Source: a bacterium
GTDB taxonomy: Bacteria; Zhuqueibacterota; Zhuqueibacteria; Zhuqueibacterales; Zhuqueibacteraceae
Assembly: GCA_023150945.1 (NCBI GenBank)
Contig: JAKLJX010000008.1
Coordinates: 186,001-250,000, forward strand
Direction: 5' to 3'
Length of the DNA stretch: 64,000 nt
The notes under the pieces are model-generated. The model did not search any database and was not told the DNA's origin. It saw nothing but the letters and a program-made list of their open reading frames with translations. A program made the position numbers and the translations under genes. Each line of letters opens with the position of its first letter. Within the stretch, counting starts at the first letter, position 1. Positions 27,224 to 36,864 of the stretch are shown one piece after another.

Positions 27224-28624
27224 ATGATTGACTATCCCAAACTCGCCGAGCAGGAAGCCGATACCCGCCGCCCGGGAAACCGCGAGCAGCGCATTGCTTA
27301 CGTGGTGACACGGTTTCCCAAGTTGTCGGAAACCTTTGTAGCGCGCGAAGTGCTGGCCTTGCAGCAGCACGGCGCAGTTGTCGAGTGCTTTTCGATTCAC
27401 CGGCCGTTGCCGGAGCCGCTTCCCGCTGACATGCAGGAACTGGCCGCGGCCACGACTCATCTCTGGCCGCCGCAGCCGCTGGCTTTGCTGGCGGCGATCG
27501 CCGGTTTCCTCACCCGCACACCCGCCCGTTTCCTGCAAACGCTGGCGCTGTTTTGGCGGCAGGCGCCGGCCACGTTTGCCGGACGCAAGCGTTTCCTGCT
27601 GCACTTTTTTGAGGGCGTCTATCTGGCGCATTTGTGCCGGCAGCGCGGCGTGCGCTACCTGCATGCGCATTTCGCCAACGGGCCTTCCAGCGTGGCCATG
27701 GCCGCCAGCGCACTCAGCGGCATTCCCTTCGGCTTCACCAGCCATGCGCAGGACATCTATTCCGATCCGCTCATGCTGGATCTGAAAATCGCGGCAGCGG
27801 CCCTGCCCCTCACCATTTCGGAATACAATCGCAAGCACATGCTCGCGAACTACGAAGTGGCATATCCCGCCAAGCTGCGCGTACAGCGCGTGGCCGTGGA
27901 CGTGACGCAATTCACTCCGGCGACGGTTGCCATGCCCAGCCTGCGGCCGCCGCTGGTGGTGGCGATCGGCCGGTTGGTCGCGAAAAAGGGATTCATTCAT
28001 CTGGTGCGGGCCTGCAGCCGGCTGGCGCAGTCGGGCGTCAATTTCCGCTGTTGGATCGTCGGCGAGGGGCCGGAACGCGCGGCGTTGCAGGCGGAAATTG
28101 CAGCACTGGGGCTGCAGTCGCGCATTCGCCTGCTGGGCGCGCAACCCAACGTGCGCAAGTTTCTCGCACGCGCGGAAGTCTTCGTGATGCCCTGCGTGCA
28201 GGATGCCGATGGCGATCGCGACGGCATTCCCACCACGCTGATGGAAGCGATGGCGATGCGCGTGCCGGTCATCTCCACCGAGATCTCCGGCATTCCGGAA
28301 TTGGTGCAGCACGAGGCCACCGGTTTGCTCGCGCCGCCGGAGGATCCGGAAGCGCTGGCGCGCGCCATGGCGCGGTTGCTGGCGGACGAGGCCTTGCGCG
28401 CGCGGCTTGCTGCCGCCGGCCGGCGCTGGATCGAGCAATACCACAATCTGGAAAGCAACAGCCGGCGTTTGTGGCAGTGGATCCAACACCGCATGCTGCA
28501 AGCCGAAGCGGCAGAAGACCGCCGCGGGCCGCATCATCCTGCCGGCGCCGCAGCAACGCCCACGCGGCCTGACCGGCGGCGCGCGCCACTGTTTGCCGAT
28601 CAATTCCAAATCATGTTTGCCTGA
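27224..28624 (+). CDS. GT4-family glycosyltransferase (exopolysaccharide/colanic-acid type)
   Basis: 466 residues, GT-B fold. The N-terminal half has RIAYVVTRFPKLSETFV, a pattern typical of glycosyltransferases for colanic acid and other exopolysaccharides. The C-terminal half has the nucleotide-sugar part: VVAIGRLVAKKGF, GEGPERAAL and the EX7E-like segment DGIPTTLMEAMAMRVPVISTE. The last 50 residues are proline- and arginine-rich and probably disordered. Ribosome site GAGGACGCC precedes the ATG. It is the first of three co-directional transferases spaced by 32 and 54 bases, so it probably adds a sugar to a lipid-linked or surface glycan. Donor and acceptor cannot be told from sequence. Confidence 0.85.
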   Translation: MIDYPKLAEQEADTRRPGNREQRIAYVVTRFPKLSETFVAREVLALQQHGAVVECFSIHRPLPEPLPADMQELAAATTHLWPPQPLALLAAIAGFLTRTPARFLQTLALFWRQAPATFAGRKRFLLHFFEGVYLAHLCRQRGVRYLHAHFANGPSSVAMAASALSGIPFGFTSHAQDIYSDPLMLDLKIAAAALPLTISEYNRKHMLANYEVAYPAKLRVQRVAVDVTQFTPATVAMPSLRPPLVVAIGRLVAKKGFIHLVRACSRLAQSGVNFRCWIVGEGPERAALQAEIAALGLQSRIRLLGAQPNVRKFLARAEVFVMPCVQDADGDRDGIPTTLMEAMAMRVPVISTEISGIPELVQHEATGLLAPPEDPEALARAMARLLADEALRARLAAAGRRWIEQYHNLESNSRRLWQWIQHRMLQAEAAEDRRGPHHPAGAAATPTRPDRRRAPLFADQFQIMFA

Positions 28625-28656
28625 GCCGCCACCGGCCGGCTTGAGTCAGAGGAGAA

Positions 28657-29577
28657 ATGAAAATGCTCGGAACCTATGCCATCATCTCGCCGGTGCGCAA
28701 CGAGGCGAAATATCTGCCGCGCACCATCGCTGCCATGGTGCAGCAGCAGCACCGGCCGCAGGAGTGGATCATCGTCGACGACGGCTCCAGCGATGACACC
28801 GTTGCCCTGGCGCAAGCTGCCGCAGCACAGCATGCCTGGATCAAGGTGGTGCGCCGCAGCGACCGCGGCTACCGCGAGCCTGGCCGGGGCGTGGTCGAAG
28901 CCTTCAACGAAGGCCTGACGCACTTGTCGTGCAAGACGCCCGACTTCATCTGCAAGATGGACGGTGATCTCGAGTTCGGCCCCGGCTACTTTGCCATGCT
29001 GCTGCGCGAATTTGCGCGGCGGCCGCGGCTGGGCATGGCCAGCGGCACCACGTATTTGTGCGGCCCCACCGGCAAGCTGATCGCGGAAAAAGTCGCGCCC
29101 GATTTCGTCGTCGGCCCGATCAAGCTCTATCGTCGCGCCTGCTTTGAAGCGATTGGCGGATTGGAGCCGCATCTCGGTTGGGACACGATCGACGTCTACC
29201 GCGCCCGCATGCACGGCTGGGAAACGGCGAACTATCCCGAGCTGATCGTCATTCATCTCCGCCAAATGGGCACCGCCAAAGGCATTGTTTGGGGCAAAAT
29301 GAAAACCGGCATGGGCGATTACTATTACGGCTCGCATCCCTTGTTCGTGCTGGCGCGCTGCCTTTATCGCATGAGCGAGCCGCCCTACGGCGTCATCGGC
29401 TGCGCCATCGGCTGGGGCTATCTGCGCTCGCTGCTGCGGCGCGAGGCGCGCCTCGCGGATCCGGCATTCATTCGGTATTTGCGTGCCGATCAGATGGCGC
29501 GTTTGCGCGCCCTGTTTCTGCCCTGGAAGCGGCCGCTGCGATCACAGCAATCCCAACTGGCAGCCCAACCGGCGTGA
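28657..29577 (+). CDS. GT2-family glycosyltransferase
   Basis: 306 residues, GT-A fold. Starts with YAIISPVRNEAKYLPRTIAAM, followed by EWIIVDDGSSDDT and the metal-binding aspartates in KMDGDLEF. The acceptor part includes GLEPHLGWDTIDVYRARMHGW. No transmembrane bundle is obvious, so it is cytoplasmic or peripheral rather than a processive synthase. AGGAG lies seven bases before the ATG. It is the middle gene of the polysaccharide operon. Sugar specificity unknown. Confidence 0.85.
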   Translation: MKMLGTYAIISPVRNEAKYLPRTIAAMVQQQHRPQEWIIVDDGSSDDTVALAQAAAAQHAWIKVVRRSDRGYREPGRGVVEAFNEGLTHLSCKTPDFICKMDGDLEFGPGYFAMLLREFARRPRLGMASGTTYLCGPTGKLIAEKVAPDFVVGPIKLYRRACFEAIGGLEPHLGWDTIDVYRARMHGWETANYPELIVIHLRQMGTAKGIVWGKMKTGMGDYYYGSHPLFVLARCLYRMSEPPYGVIGCAIGWGYLRSLLRREARLADPAFIRYLRADQMARLRALFLPWKRPLRSQQSQLAAQPA

Positions 29578-29631
29578 CAGTATAAGAATGCAATTTCGGA
29601 ACTTCGAAAACCTGGAACTTTGGAGCGCAAC

Positions 29632-30408
29632 ATGAAAGTCGAGATTCTTGGCATCTCCGTTGATCGCGTCGGCATGGCCGAAACCCTGGCGCGCGTGGAG
29701 CAATTCATCACCGAGCGCAAACCGCGCCTGGTGATCACCCCCAACGTCGATCATCTCATCAAAACCCGCAAGGATAGAGAGTTCAAGCGCATCTATGACA
29801 AGGCGGATTTGGCGGTGCCGGACGGCGTGCCGCTGTTGTGGGCGGCGCGCTTCTTGGGTACGCCGCTGGTCGAGCGCGTCAACGGCACGGACTTGTTCGA
29901 AGCACTCTGCGGCCGCGCGGCGGAGCGGGGTTACAAAGTCTTCTTTCTCGGTGCGGCACCGGGCGTGGCCGCCAAAGCCGCGGCGGTTCTGCGCCAACGC
30001 CATCCCAAACTGCAAGTGGCCGGCACCTATTCCCCGCCCTTCGATTTCTTCAGTGATTTCGCGGAGAATCAGCAGATCGAAAACATGATTCGCGCCGCGC
30101 AACCCGACATTCTCTTCGTCGGGCTGGGTGCGCCCAAGCAGGAGAAGTGGATTCATCGGCATATCGCCCGGCTGGGCGTGCCGGTCAGCATCGGCATTGG
30201 CGCTTCGTTCGAGTATGTTGCGGGCCTCACGCGCCGCGCCCCGCGTTGGATGCAACGCACCGGCCTGGAGTGGCTGCACCGCGTGCTCGAAAGCCCGGGC
30301 CGCTATTGGAGACGCTACCTCCTCGAAGATCTCGCCTTCTTCCCGCTGGTGGTGGCGCAGCGCATGCGCCTGGCGTTGCGCCGGCAGGTGCCGCGTCCGG
30401 CTTATTGA
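29632..30408 (+). CDS. WecG/TagA/CpsF-family glycosyltransferase (GT26)
   Basis: 258 residues from the ATG at 29632, chosen over an in-frame TTG at 29620 because GGAG lies between them. The family hallmarks are present: TPNVDHLIKTRKD, the conserved Asp in AVPDGVPLLWA, FFLGAAPGVA and the GLGAPKQEKWI block. The family transfers N-acetylmannosamine(-uronic acid) or related sugars to lipid-linked intermediates on the inner face of the membrane. The C-terminal 60 residues are rich in Arg and aromatic residues, as in members that associate with membranes. It closes the three-gene operon, which points to a capsule or O-antigen-like glycan. Confidence 0.88.
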   Translation: MKVEILGISVDRVGMAETLARVEQFITERKPRLVITPNVDHLIKTRKDREFKRIYDKADLAVPDGVPLLWAARFLGTPLVERVNGTDLFEALCGRAAERGYKVFFLGAAPGVAAKAAAVLRQRHPKLQVAGTYSPPFDFFSDFAENQQIENMIRAAQPDILFVGLGAPKQEKWIHRHIARLGVPVSIGIGASFEYVAGLTRRAPRWMQRTGLEWLHRVLESPGRYWRRYLLEDLAFFPLVVAQRMRLALRRQVPRPAY

Positions 30409-30414
30409 CGCAGG

Positions 30415-30437
30415 CGCTCGCGGCCCTGCCGCGAGCG
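30415..30437 (+). repeat. GC-rich hairpin after the WecG-type gene
   Basis: Arms CGCTCGCGG (30415-30423) and CCGCGAGCG (30429-30437), loop of five bases, directly after the stop. No T tract follows, so it may stabilise the mRNA rather than terminate. Confidence 0.3.
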
Positions 30438-30530
30438 AGCCGGCATATCGCTCTCAGCCTGCCAATGGGATCGCAGCAAAACCGGACAATGGTGCCATCT
30501 GCAAACAGCTCCCTCATCCCACACAGCCAA

Positions 30531-30570
30531 GGCCGGGGTGGATTTGACTATCGCCCCGGCCTGTCTTTCT
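30531..30570 (+). terminator. Probable terminator of the glycosyltransferase operon
   Basis: GGCCGGGG (30531-30538) and CCCCGGCC (30554-30561) are perfect 8-bp arms with a 15-base loop, followed by TGTCTTTCT. The T tract is interrupted, so this is a moderate call. Confidence 0.4.
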
Positions 30571-30782
30571 GGCCGCATGGAATTCCTCCCGCCCGCCTGG
30601 TTGCGGGCAAGCGCGGCTGATCCGCGCCGCCCTCATCTTCTGCCGTGCGAAAACACCGCCTCCCGCTTTCCACGAAAACAGTTGCCGCTCTGGCGGGAAT
30701 TTGTATTTTGTGCCATGCCGAATGTTCTTGCGGTTGCATGACGGGTCGCGCAGCAATCGATCAAATTGTGGAGCGAAATCCT

Positions 30783-31874
30783 ATGCTGAAACATCTGCCC
30801 TTGCGTCATCCCCAGCCGGATGCGAAAAAATGTATTGCGGTACTGATGGGGCGCGTGCCGCAATCGCGGCCTCCGCTGGTGGAGTACATCGTCGATGACG
30901 TCGTGATGCGGCCGATCGTGACGGAGCTGCTCGGCCGGACCTGGGTGCCGGAAGCGGCGGAGCGAGCGGCGCAACAAGCTTATTTGGATAATTTGATCGT
31001 ATTTTGGCACCGCCTGGGCTATGACTTCATCCGCATTGAACGCAACCTGCCGCTGCCGACGCACCAAATGTACATTCCCGATGCCGCGCCGGCTTCGGAC
31101 AAAATCCGCGCCTGGCCGGATGAGCACCAGGGCGCGATTCGAACCTGGGAAGACTTCGAGCGCTATCCCTGGCCCACGGTGGCGGAGATGGATTTTTTTC
31201 CCTTCGAACACATCAATGCGCATCTGCCCGAGGGCATGGGCATGATTGTCTCGCATGGCGGCGGCGTGTTCGAACACTTGTCCTGGATCATGTCGCTGGA
31301 AGGGCTTTGCCATGCGCTCTATGAAGCGCCGGATTTGGTCAAGGCGATTGCCGACCGCCTCGGCCAGTTGATGGTGGGATTCTATGAACAGGTACTCGGC
31401 CTCGAGCGCCTGATTGCAATCTTCCCCGGCGATGACATGGGGTTTCGCACCGCCACGCTGGTTTCGCCGCAAACGCTGCGGGAGCTGATTCTGCCCTGGC
31501 ACAAACGCTTTGCGGCCATGGCACATGCCCGGGGACTGCCCTATTTTCTACATTCCTGCGGCCAGCTCGAAAAAATCATGTCCGACTTGATTGAAGAGGT
31601 GGGCATCGATGGCAAGCATTCGTTCGAGGATTTGATCATTCCGGTGCAGGATTTTCAGGCGCGCTACGGCGATCGCATCGCGGTGTTGGGCGGCATGGAT
31701 GTCAACCGGCTGGCCGGCGACTCGCCGCAGGAAGTGCGCCGGCATGCCCGCTTTCTGATTGAAACCTGTGGCCGCCGCGGCCGCTATGCGCTCGGCTCGG
31801 GGAATTCCATTCCCAGCTATGTGCCGCCGGAAAACTATCTCGCCATGCTCGATGAGCTTTTCGAAGTCGCTTGA
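30783..31874 (+). CDS. Uroporphyrinogen decarboxylase-like (URO-D superfamily) protein
   Basis: 363 residues from the ATG at 30783, which has GGAG nine bases ahead; longer in-frame starts lack a site. The TIM-barrel family pattern is seen in FIRIERNLPLP, MIVSHGGGVFEHL, FPGDDMGFRTATLVSP, YFLHSCGQLEKIM and VLGGMDVNRLA. The His-Ser-Cys-Gly segment is typical of the corrinoid-linked methyltransferase branch (MtaA/CmuA-like), where such residues bind zinc, rather than of true HemE. No haem genes adjoin it. A methyltransferase or demethylation role is more likely than haem synthesis, but the substrate is unknown. It converges on the CE7 esterase gene. Confidence 0.7.
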   Translation: MLKHLPLRHPQPDAKKCIAVLMGRVPQSRPPLVEYIVDDVVMRPIVTELLGRTWVPEAAERAAQQAYLDNLIVFWHRLGYDFIRIERNLPLPTHQMYIPDAAPASDKIRAWPDEHQGAIRTWEDFERYPWPTVAEMDFFPFEHINAHLPEGMGMIVSHGGGVFEHLSWIMSLEGLCHALYEAPDLVKAIADRLGQLMVGFYEQVLGLERLIAIFPGDDMGFRTATLVSPQTLRELILPWHKRFAAMAHARGLPYFLHSCGQLEKIMSDLIEEVGIDGKHSFEDLIIPVQDFQARYGDRIAVLGGMDVNRLAGDSPQEVRRHARFLIETCGRRGRYALGSGNSIPSYVPPENYLAMLDELFEVA

Positions 31875-32025
31875 CGCGGCGACGGCGGCCAAGCACAGAC
31901 GCCGCGTGGCTTTTCACGACCGCGGCGAGCCGGGCTTCATTCCTCGTCATCGAGGTAGGGAAGACCAACAACACCGCGAAGTGATCAATGCTGTCGCCGC
32001 ACAACTCCACCGGCCGCACCGTTCT

Positions 32026-32994
32026 TCAGCGCCACCGCGCCGCAAGAAAGCGGAGTTTTTCCACCGCTTGAAAACTCTCCCCGCCTTCGTGATGGTTGTA
32101 AGGCCAAACCTTGATCTGCTTCGCGCCCGCATAGTGATTGTAGGCGGCAAACACCGTGGAGGGCGGGCAAATCTCATCCATCAATCCCACGGAAAAAAGC
32201 GCCGGGCTGGCTGCCCGCACCGCGAAATTGAGGCCATCGAAATAAGACAATGTCCGAAACACGGCTTCGCTTTGGTCGCGATGCACCTGGCAGAACTTGG
32301 CGATTTCCTGATAGGGAAAAGTATCCACGATTTCGGTGGCGCGGCGAAAGTGGCAGAGAAAAGGAACATCCGGCATCACCGCGGCCAGGCCGGGTACCAG
32401 TCCCGCCACCGCCAGCGCGATGCCGCCGCCCTGGCTGCCGCCGGTGACTGCCAGACGTGATCCGTCAATCGCGGGATGCGAGGCTGCAGCTTCGACCGCC
32501 CGCACGGCATCGGTGAAAAGGCGGCGATAGTAGTAGTTGTGCGGAGCGAGTATACCGCGCGTCAGGAAGCCGGGATGGTGGGGATTTGAGCCTGCTGGTT
32601 CGAGATCAGGCGTATCGCCTTTGCGCCAGACGCTGCCCTGGCCGCGCGTGTCCATGATGAAATGCGCATAGCCGGCATTACTCCACAACAGCCAATCGAG
32701 CGGCAAGCCACGGCCGCCGCCATAGCCGATGTACTCGACCACGCACGGCAAAGCCGCGCTGCGTTCGCGCGGCAACATCAGCCAGCCCTTGATCGGCTGC
32801 CCGCCAAATCCGTTGAACGTCACATCGTATGTTTCAACCAAACGCAAGCCGGAGTCGACCGGATCGAACGTGGCGTGCAGTGGAAAGCGCTGCGCTTGCA
32901 GCAGCGTTTCCTGCCAGAAAGCCTCGAAGTCAGGCGGCTCGCTGCGCTCCGGCCGGTAGATTTGAAGCTGATCGAGAGGCAAATCGAAGAACAT
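32026..32994 (-). CDS. CE7 acetyl xylan esterase / cephalosporin-C deacetylase family
   Basis: 322 residues, the usual size for this carbohydrate esterase family. Catalytic Ser in GGSQGGG (S187), Asp in [10 protein letters not shown] (D273) and His in NHHEGG (about H302). The N-terminal [22 protein letters not shown] is the family start. Also present are the characteristic MDTRGQG and the [16 protein letters not shown] helix. No signal peptide, so it removes acetyl groups from short imported oligosaccharides in the cytoplasm. It is downstream of GH3, ManA and beta-mannosidase genes, in keeping with use of acetylated hemicellulose. Confidence 0.88.
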   Translation of the reverse strand: MFFDLPLDQLQIYRPERSEPPDFEAFWQETLLQAQRFPLHATFDPVDSGLRLVETYDVTFNGFGGQPIKGWLMLPRERSAALPCVVEYIGYGGGRGLPLDWLLWSNAGYAHFIMDTRGQGSVWRKGDTPDLEPAGSNPHHPGFLTRGILAPHNYYYRRLFTDAVRAVEAAASHPAIDGSRLAVTGGSQGGGIALAVAGLVPGLAAVMPDVPFLCHFRRATEIVDTFPYQEIAKFCQVHRDQSEAVFRTLSYFDGLNFAVRAASPALFSVGLMDEICPPSTVFAAYNHYAGAKQIKVWPYNHHEGGESFQAVEKLRFLAARWR

Positions 32995-33122
32995 GAGAAA
33001 CTCCCACCACCGGGAATAGACACTCCACCCTCACCGTGCGCAGCCAAGCAGCGGCGCGTGGGTTTGTCGACCACGCAGGTTGCAGCGCTTTCGCTTTGGG
33101 CGAAACAAACGGCCTCGCCGCC

Positions 33123-33536
33123 TCACAGCCCCAGGGCTTTGGCCGCGGCTTCGTACTCTTCCGGCCGGACATAGATGATGTAGCCGTAGCTGCCCCTGCC
33201 GTCGGAAACGCCGTTGGAAGCATAAATGTTGATGTTGGCTTCGTACAGCTTCTCGTGCACTTCGGCGAGCGCGCCCAGTTTATCATCGCCCTGCGCCAAC
33301 AGAGCGCGATGCGGGCCGTCCAGGCCGAAGCCGGCTTTGCGCGCGGCATCCATGAACTGCGGGGTGTGCTCGGGAAAGAGGGTGAGTTGGGTGCGCATCG
33401 GGCCGGTGGGAATCGCGGAAAAGGCGAGCAAATTGACGCCTAACTCCGCAAGCTGGGAGAGCAGTTTGTAGGCCTCGCCCGGCTGATCTTTGACCGTCGC
33501 GTAGAGGTAATCAACGCGTCTGATACTGAAGGACAT
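33123..33536 (-). CDS. ACT-domain protein
   Basis: 137 residues. Two ACT-like halves are visible: RRVDYLYATVKDQPGEAYKL... with ELGVNLLAFSAIPTG, and LGALAEVHEKLYEANINIYASNGVSDG. ACT domains bind amino acids or related small ligands and regulate enzymes. No catalytic domain is attached. Between the GH3 and CE7 genes it may be a stand-alone ligand sensor, but the link with sugar use is only positional. Confidence 0.7.
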   Translation of the reverse strand: MSFSIRRVDYLYATVKDQPGEAYKLLSQLAELGVNLLAFSAIPTGPMRTQLTLFPEHTPQFMDAARKAGFGLDGPHRALLAQGDDKLGALAEVHEKLYEANINIYASNGVSDGRGSYGYIIYVRPEEYEAAAKALGL

Positions 33537-33589
33537 GGCTCAAACTCCTGAAAGGGTTTCACGGAACAACCTGGTCGGCAGGAATCTAC

Positions 33590-33632
33590 AAAAAGCCGCA
33601 CAATGAAGCATGCGTTTTTTTCCGCTGCGGCT
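33590..33632 (-). terminator. Terminator after the GH3 gene
   Basis: On the minus strand AGCCGCA (33626-33632) and TGCGGCT (33594-33600) pair and are followed by TTTTT. The hairpin starts five bases after the GH3 stop. The 25-base loop is long, so efficiency is uncertain. It implies that the ACT and CE7 genes have another promoter. Confidence 0.5.
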
Positions 33633-33636
33633 GTGC

Positions 33637-35859
33637 TCACTGCACCGCAAAGACCGCGCGCGCCGGCTCGGGCATGCCGAGTTGCACGCCGCGCGCGCCC
33701 GGCGAACAACCGCCGACGGTCAGCCGGAACTGGCCGGGTTCCAGTCTCTGCTCGCCGGCCTCGTCCACCAGCATCATGTGTTCCGGCGTGATGGTGAAGG
33801 TCAGGGTCTTGCTTTCGCTCGCTGCCAGCGCGACCCGCTGAAAGCCGATCAGCTTATGCTGCGGCACGGTCACCGTTGCCTGCAAATCGCTCAAGTAGAA
33901 TTGCACCACTTCTTCGCCCGGCCGGTTGCCGGTGTTGGTCACCGTGATTTGCAGCGGCAAGGACTCGCCGGGAGCAATGCGTGCGCGTGGCAGCCGCAGA
34001 TCGTGATAGGCAAATTGCGTGTAGCTCAGGCCATAGCCAAAGGGATAGAGCGGCGCGGCGGTCAGATAGCGATAAGTGCGGCCCGGCATGCGGTAATCCT
34101 CGAATGCCGGCAACTGCGCCAGCGACCGCGGAAAAGTGATCGGCAGCCGGCCCGAGGGTGAAGCGTCGCCGAACAGAATCTCAGCCACGGCCTGGCCGCC
34201 GGCCTCACCGGGATACCACACAAACAAGATGGCCTGCACCCAATTCTCAACTTCCCCCAAAATGATCGGGCTGCCGCCGTGCAAAATGAGCACGATCTTC
34301 GCGCCCCGGCTTGACAATTTGCGGAGAAATTCGACTTGAACCGGCGGCAGCGCAAGATCCAACCGGTCACCGCGATCCGGTGAAAGAATCGCTTCGCCCT
34401 CTTCGCCCTCCAGCAGCGGCGAAAGGCCCAAACATGCGACCACGACTTCGTTGGCCGCCGGCGTGTAAAAGGCCCAATCCTGCGGATTCACGCTGGGCGC
34501 GTGCAACTGGGTGCCCACGAGATAGGTCACGCGCATGCCTTCCGGCGCCCGTCCGGCAATGCCTTCAAGAATGGTGGTGAGGTTGTCATTCAATCCAAAA
34601 TAATTGCCCAGCAGCGCATCGACACTCGCCGCGTTCTGGCCGGTCACCAGAATCTTGCGCGTGTCCGGCCGGATCGGCAAAAGCTGGTCTTGATTTTTGA
34701 GCAGCACGATCGCTTTGCGCGCCGCCTCCAGCGCCAGGCTGCGGTGTTCCGCGCTGCCGATCACGCTGGGTGGAATGGCGGTATAGGGCACCATTTCCGG
34801 CGGATCGAACAGGCCGAGCTTGAACCGCGTGCGCAGTGTGCGCGCCAGCGCGCGATCGAGATCCGCTTCAGCCAGCAAACCGCGATCAATGGCCTCGCCG
34901 ATTTTGTCGTAGGTCACGCCGCAGCTCAGGTCGCAGCCGGCCTGGAGCGCCAGCGCCGCAGTTTCCACCGGGCCTGGCGTGAAGCGATGGCGGGCATGGA
35001 TGTCTTCCAGCGCCCAACAATCGGACACGACGTGACCCTCGAATTGCCACTGGCCGCGCAGAATTTCCACCAGCAGCCGTTGACTGGCACAGCACGGCTC
35101 GCCGTTCACGCGATTGTATGCCGCCATCACTGCCTCGACGCCGGCTTCCGTCACCAGTTTTTTGAACGCAGGCAAATAAGTGTCGTGCAAGTCGCGCAAC
35201 GACACTCGGGCATCGAAATGGTGGCGGTCTTTCTCCGGACCGCTGTGCACCGCAAAATGCTTGGCGCATGCTGCGGCTTTGAGATAGCGGGGATGATTGC
35301 CCTGCAAGCCGCGCACAAACGCGGCACCCAGTTCGCCGGTGAGAAAGGGATCTTCGCCATAGGTTTCCTGGCCGCGGCCCCAGCGCGGATCGCGAAAGAG
35401 GTTGATGTTCGGCGACCAAAACGTGAGGCCTTGATACTGGCCGGTAAAACCGCGGCGCCGCACCGTTTCGTGAAATTTGGCGCGGGCTTCATCGCCGATG
35501 GCGGCTGCGACCCGCTGCAGCAAGTCTACGTCCCACGTGGCCGCCAAGCCGATGGCTTGCGGAAACACGGTGGCGCGGCCGTTGCGCGCGACGCCGTGCA
35601 AAGCTTCACTCCAATAGTTGTAGGCGGGAATGCCGAGGCGCGGCACTGCCGGTGCCTCATGCAGCATCTGACTGATCTTTTCGGCGCGCGTCATGCGGGA
35701 GAGCAAATCCTGCACGCGCTCGGCCAGCGGACGCGCCGGATCGAGATAAGGAGGAGAGTCTGTCATCATTGCTTGGCCCTGGCAAAAGGCGATGAGCGGC
35801 AGGAGCAGCACAAGCAGCGCCGGAAGCAGGCCGGGGCAGCGGAGAAAGTGGCGGCGCAT
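33637..35859 (-). CDS. GH3 beta-glycosidase (beta-xylosidase/beta-glucosidase type), exported
   Basis: 740 residues with a signal peptide (hydrophobic 9-25, ending FCQGQA). The N-terminal TIM barrel has FWSPNINLFRDPRWGRGQETYGEDPFL, KHF (200-202) and the nucleophile in VVSDCWALEDI (D280). The second domain has an acid/base region LEGEEGEAILSPDRGDR. A fibronectin III-like domain (PGEEVVQFYLSD ... LIGFQRV) closes the protein. The WSPNIN and SDC signatures resemble the plant-type and bacterial beta-xylosidase branch, so beta-xylosidase is as likely as beta-glucosidase. The start is three bases after the manA stop, so the two are co-translated. It probably works in the periplasm on oligosaccharides. 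Confidence 0.88.
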   Translation of the reverse strand: MRRHFLRCPGLLPALLVLLLPLIAFCQGQAMMTDSPPYLDPARPLAERVQDLLSRMTRAEKISQMLHEAPAVPRLGIPAYNYWSEALHGVARNGRATVFPQAIGLAATWDVDLLQRVAAAIGDEARAKFHETVRRRGFTGQYQGLTFWSPNINLFRDPRWGRGQETYGEDPFLTGELGAAFVRGLQGNHPRYLKAAACAKHFAVHSGPEKDRHHFDARVSLRDLHDTYLPAFKKLVTEAGVEAVMAAYNRVNGEPCCASQRLLVEILRGQWQFEGHVVSDCWALEDIHARHRFTPGPVETAALALQAGCDLSCGVTYDKIGEAIDRGLLAEADLDRALARTLRTRFKLGLFDPPEMVPYTAIPPSVIGSAEHRSLALEAARKAIVLLKNQDQLLPIRPDTRKILVTGQNAASVDALLGNYFGLNDNLTTILEGIAGRAPEGMRVTYLVGTQLHAPSVNPQDWAFYTPAANEVVVACLGLSPLLEGEEGEAILSPDRGDRLDLALPPVQVEFLRKLSSRGAKIVLILHGGSPIILGEVENWVQAILFVWYPGEAGGQAVAEILFGDASPSGRLPITFPRSLAQLPAFEDYRMPGRTYRYLTAAPLYPFGYGLSYTQFAYHDLRLPRARIAPGESLPLQITVTNTGNRPGEEVVQFYLSDLQATVTVPQHKLIGFQRVALAASESKTLTFTITPEHMMLVDEAGEQRLEPGQFRLTVGGCSPGARGVQLGMPEPARAVFAVQ

Positions 35860-35862
35860 CTT

Positions 35863-36864
35863 TCAAGCTCCGGCATAAGTTCGCAGCAAGGTGGCGCCAG
35901 TTACGGCCGTCACGGCAAATTCGCCCAGGGCCGCGGGCAGCAACGTGAAACGCACGGCAGCGAGCGTCATGCGATTGATGCGGACCTCTCCCGCAATCAC
36001 GCCCCAGATTTCCAGACTCTCGCCGTTGCAGGCGCCGGTGAAAGTCGCACCCGCGGCCATCTGCACGCGCTCGGTCACGAAGTATTGATTCGCACACAAC
36101 CGCCAGCGCCGCACGCCCTTCTGCTCCGCAACCAGCTCAGGTGGCCGCAGGCCCGGCTCGACTTGCGCGAAGTTGATCACGGCCATCGCCTTTTCGAGGT
36201 GCAATGGCCGCGGCCGGCCATCGTCTCCGACGCGGTTCCAATCATACACACGATAGGTGGTGTCGGAATTCTGCTGAATTTCCGCGATCAGCAGACCGCT
36301 CATGATCGCATGCAGCGAGCCGGCCGGCACGCAGATGTGATCGCCCGCCTTGACCGGCAGCCGGTGCAGGAACGGCTCCAGCCGGCCGGATTCGACTGCC
36401 TGGCGAAACGCCGCGGGCGTGGTGCCGGCTTTGACACCCAGGATCAACTCGGCGTTAGGCGCGGCCTGCAACACGACCCACATCTCGGTTTTGCCAAGCT
36501 CGTTGCCCTCGTGCGTGCGCGCGAAATCATCGCTGGGATGCACCTGCACCGAGAGCGGGAGATTGGCATCCAACAATTTGATGAGCAGGGGAAACTTCTG
36601 CCGCGCCTGCGCCCAGGCACAATTGCGGCCGATCAAATCCAGGCCCAGCTCGGCATGCAGATCGGTGAGCAAACGGCCGGCGCAAGGGCCGTTGTCAACG
36701 GCGGTCACGCCGTTTTGATGTCCGGAGATTTCCCAGCTTTCGGCGACCACGCCGTGCGGCGGCAGGATGCGCCCCAGCCGTTCGAGATTCCGGCCGCCCC
36801 AGAGATAATGTTTCAACACGGGAGTAAAGGTCAGAGGATAAAGGGAGTCTGCCATACGCTGCAA
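35863..36864 (-). CDS. manA: Mannose-6-phosphate isomerase, class I
   Basis: 333 residues, close to the Bacillus-type length of about 315. It interconverts mannose 6-phosphate and fructose 6-phosphate in the cytoplasm. Zinc ligands appear in LSVQVHPSDDF (Gln and His), GKTEMW (Glu) and VPAGSLHAI (His). The N-terminal LKHYLWGGRNL and ESWEISGH are class I signatures. Immediately upstream of the GH3 gene and downstream of beta-mannosidase, it fits a route from mannosides through mannose to glycolysis, although a mannokinase is not seen in the window. Confidence 0.92.
   Translation of the reverse strand: MQRMADSLYPLTFTPVLKHYLWGGRNLERLGRILPPHGVVAESWEISGHQNGVTAVDNGPCAGRLLTDLHAELGLDLIGRNCAWAQARQKFPLLIKLLDANLPLSVQVHPSDDFARTHEGNELGKTEMWVVLQAAPNAELILGVKAGTTPAAFRQAVESGRLEPFLHRLPVKAGDHICVPAGSLHAIMSGLLIAEIQQNSDTTYRVYDWNRVGDDGRPRPLHLEKAMAVINFAQVEPGLRPPELVAEQKGVRRWRLCANQYFVTERVQMAAGATFTGACNGESLEIWGVIAGEVRINRMTLAAVRFTLLPAALGEFAVTAVTGATLLRTYAGA

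Noticed and set aside
27056-28609. A 517-codon minus-strand frame opposite the GT4 glycosyltransferase
   Set aside because: Rich in Arg, His and Gln with no motif, while the plus strand has complete GT4 motifs and a ribosome site.
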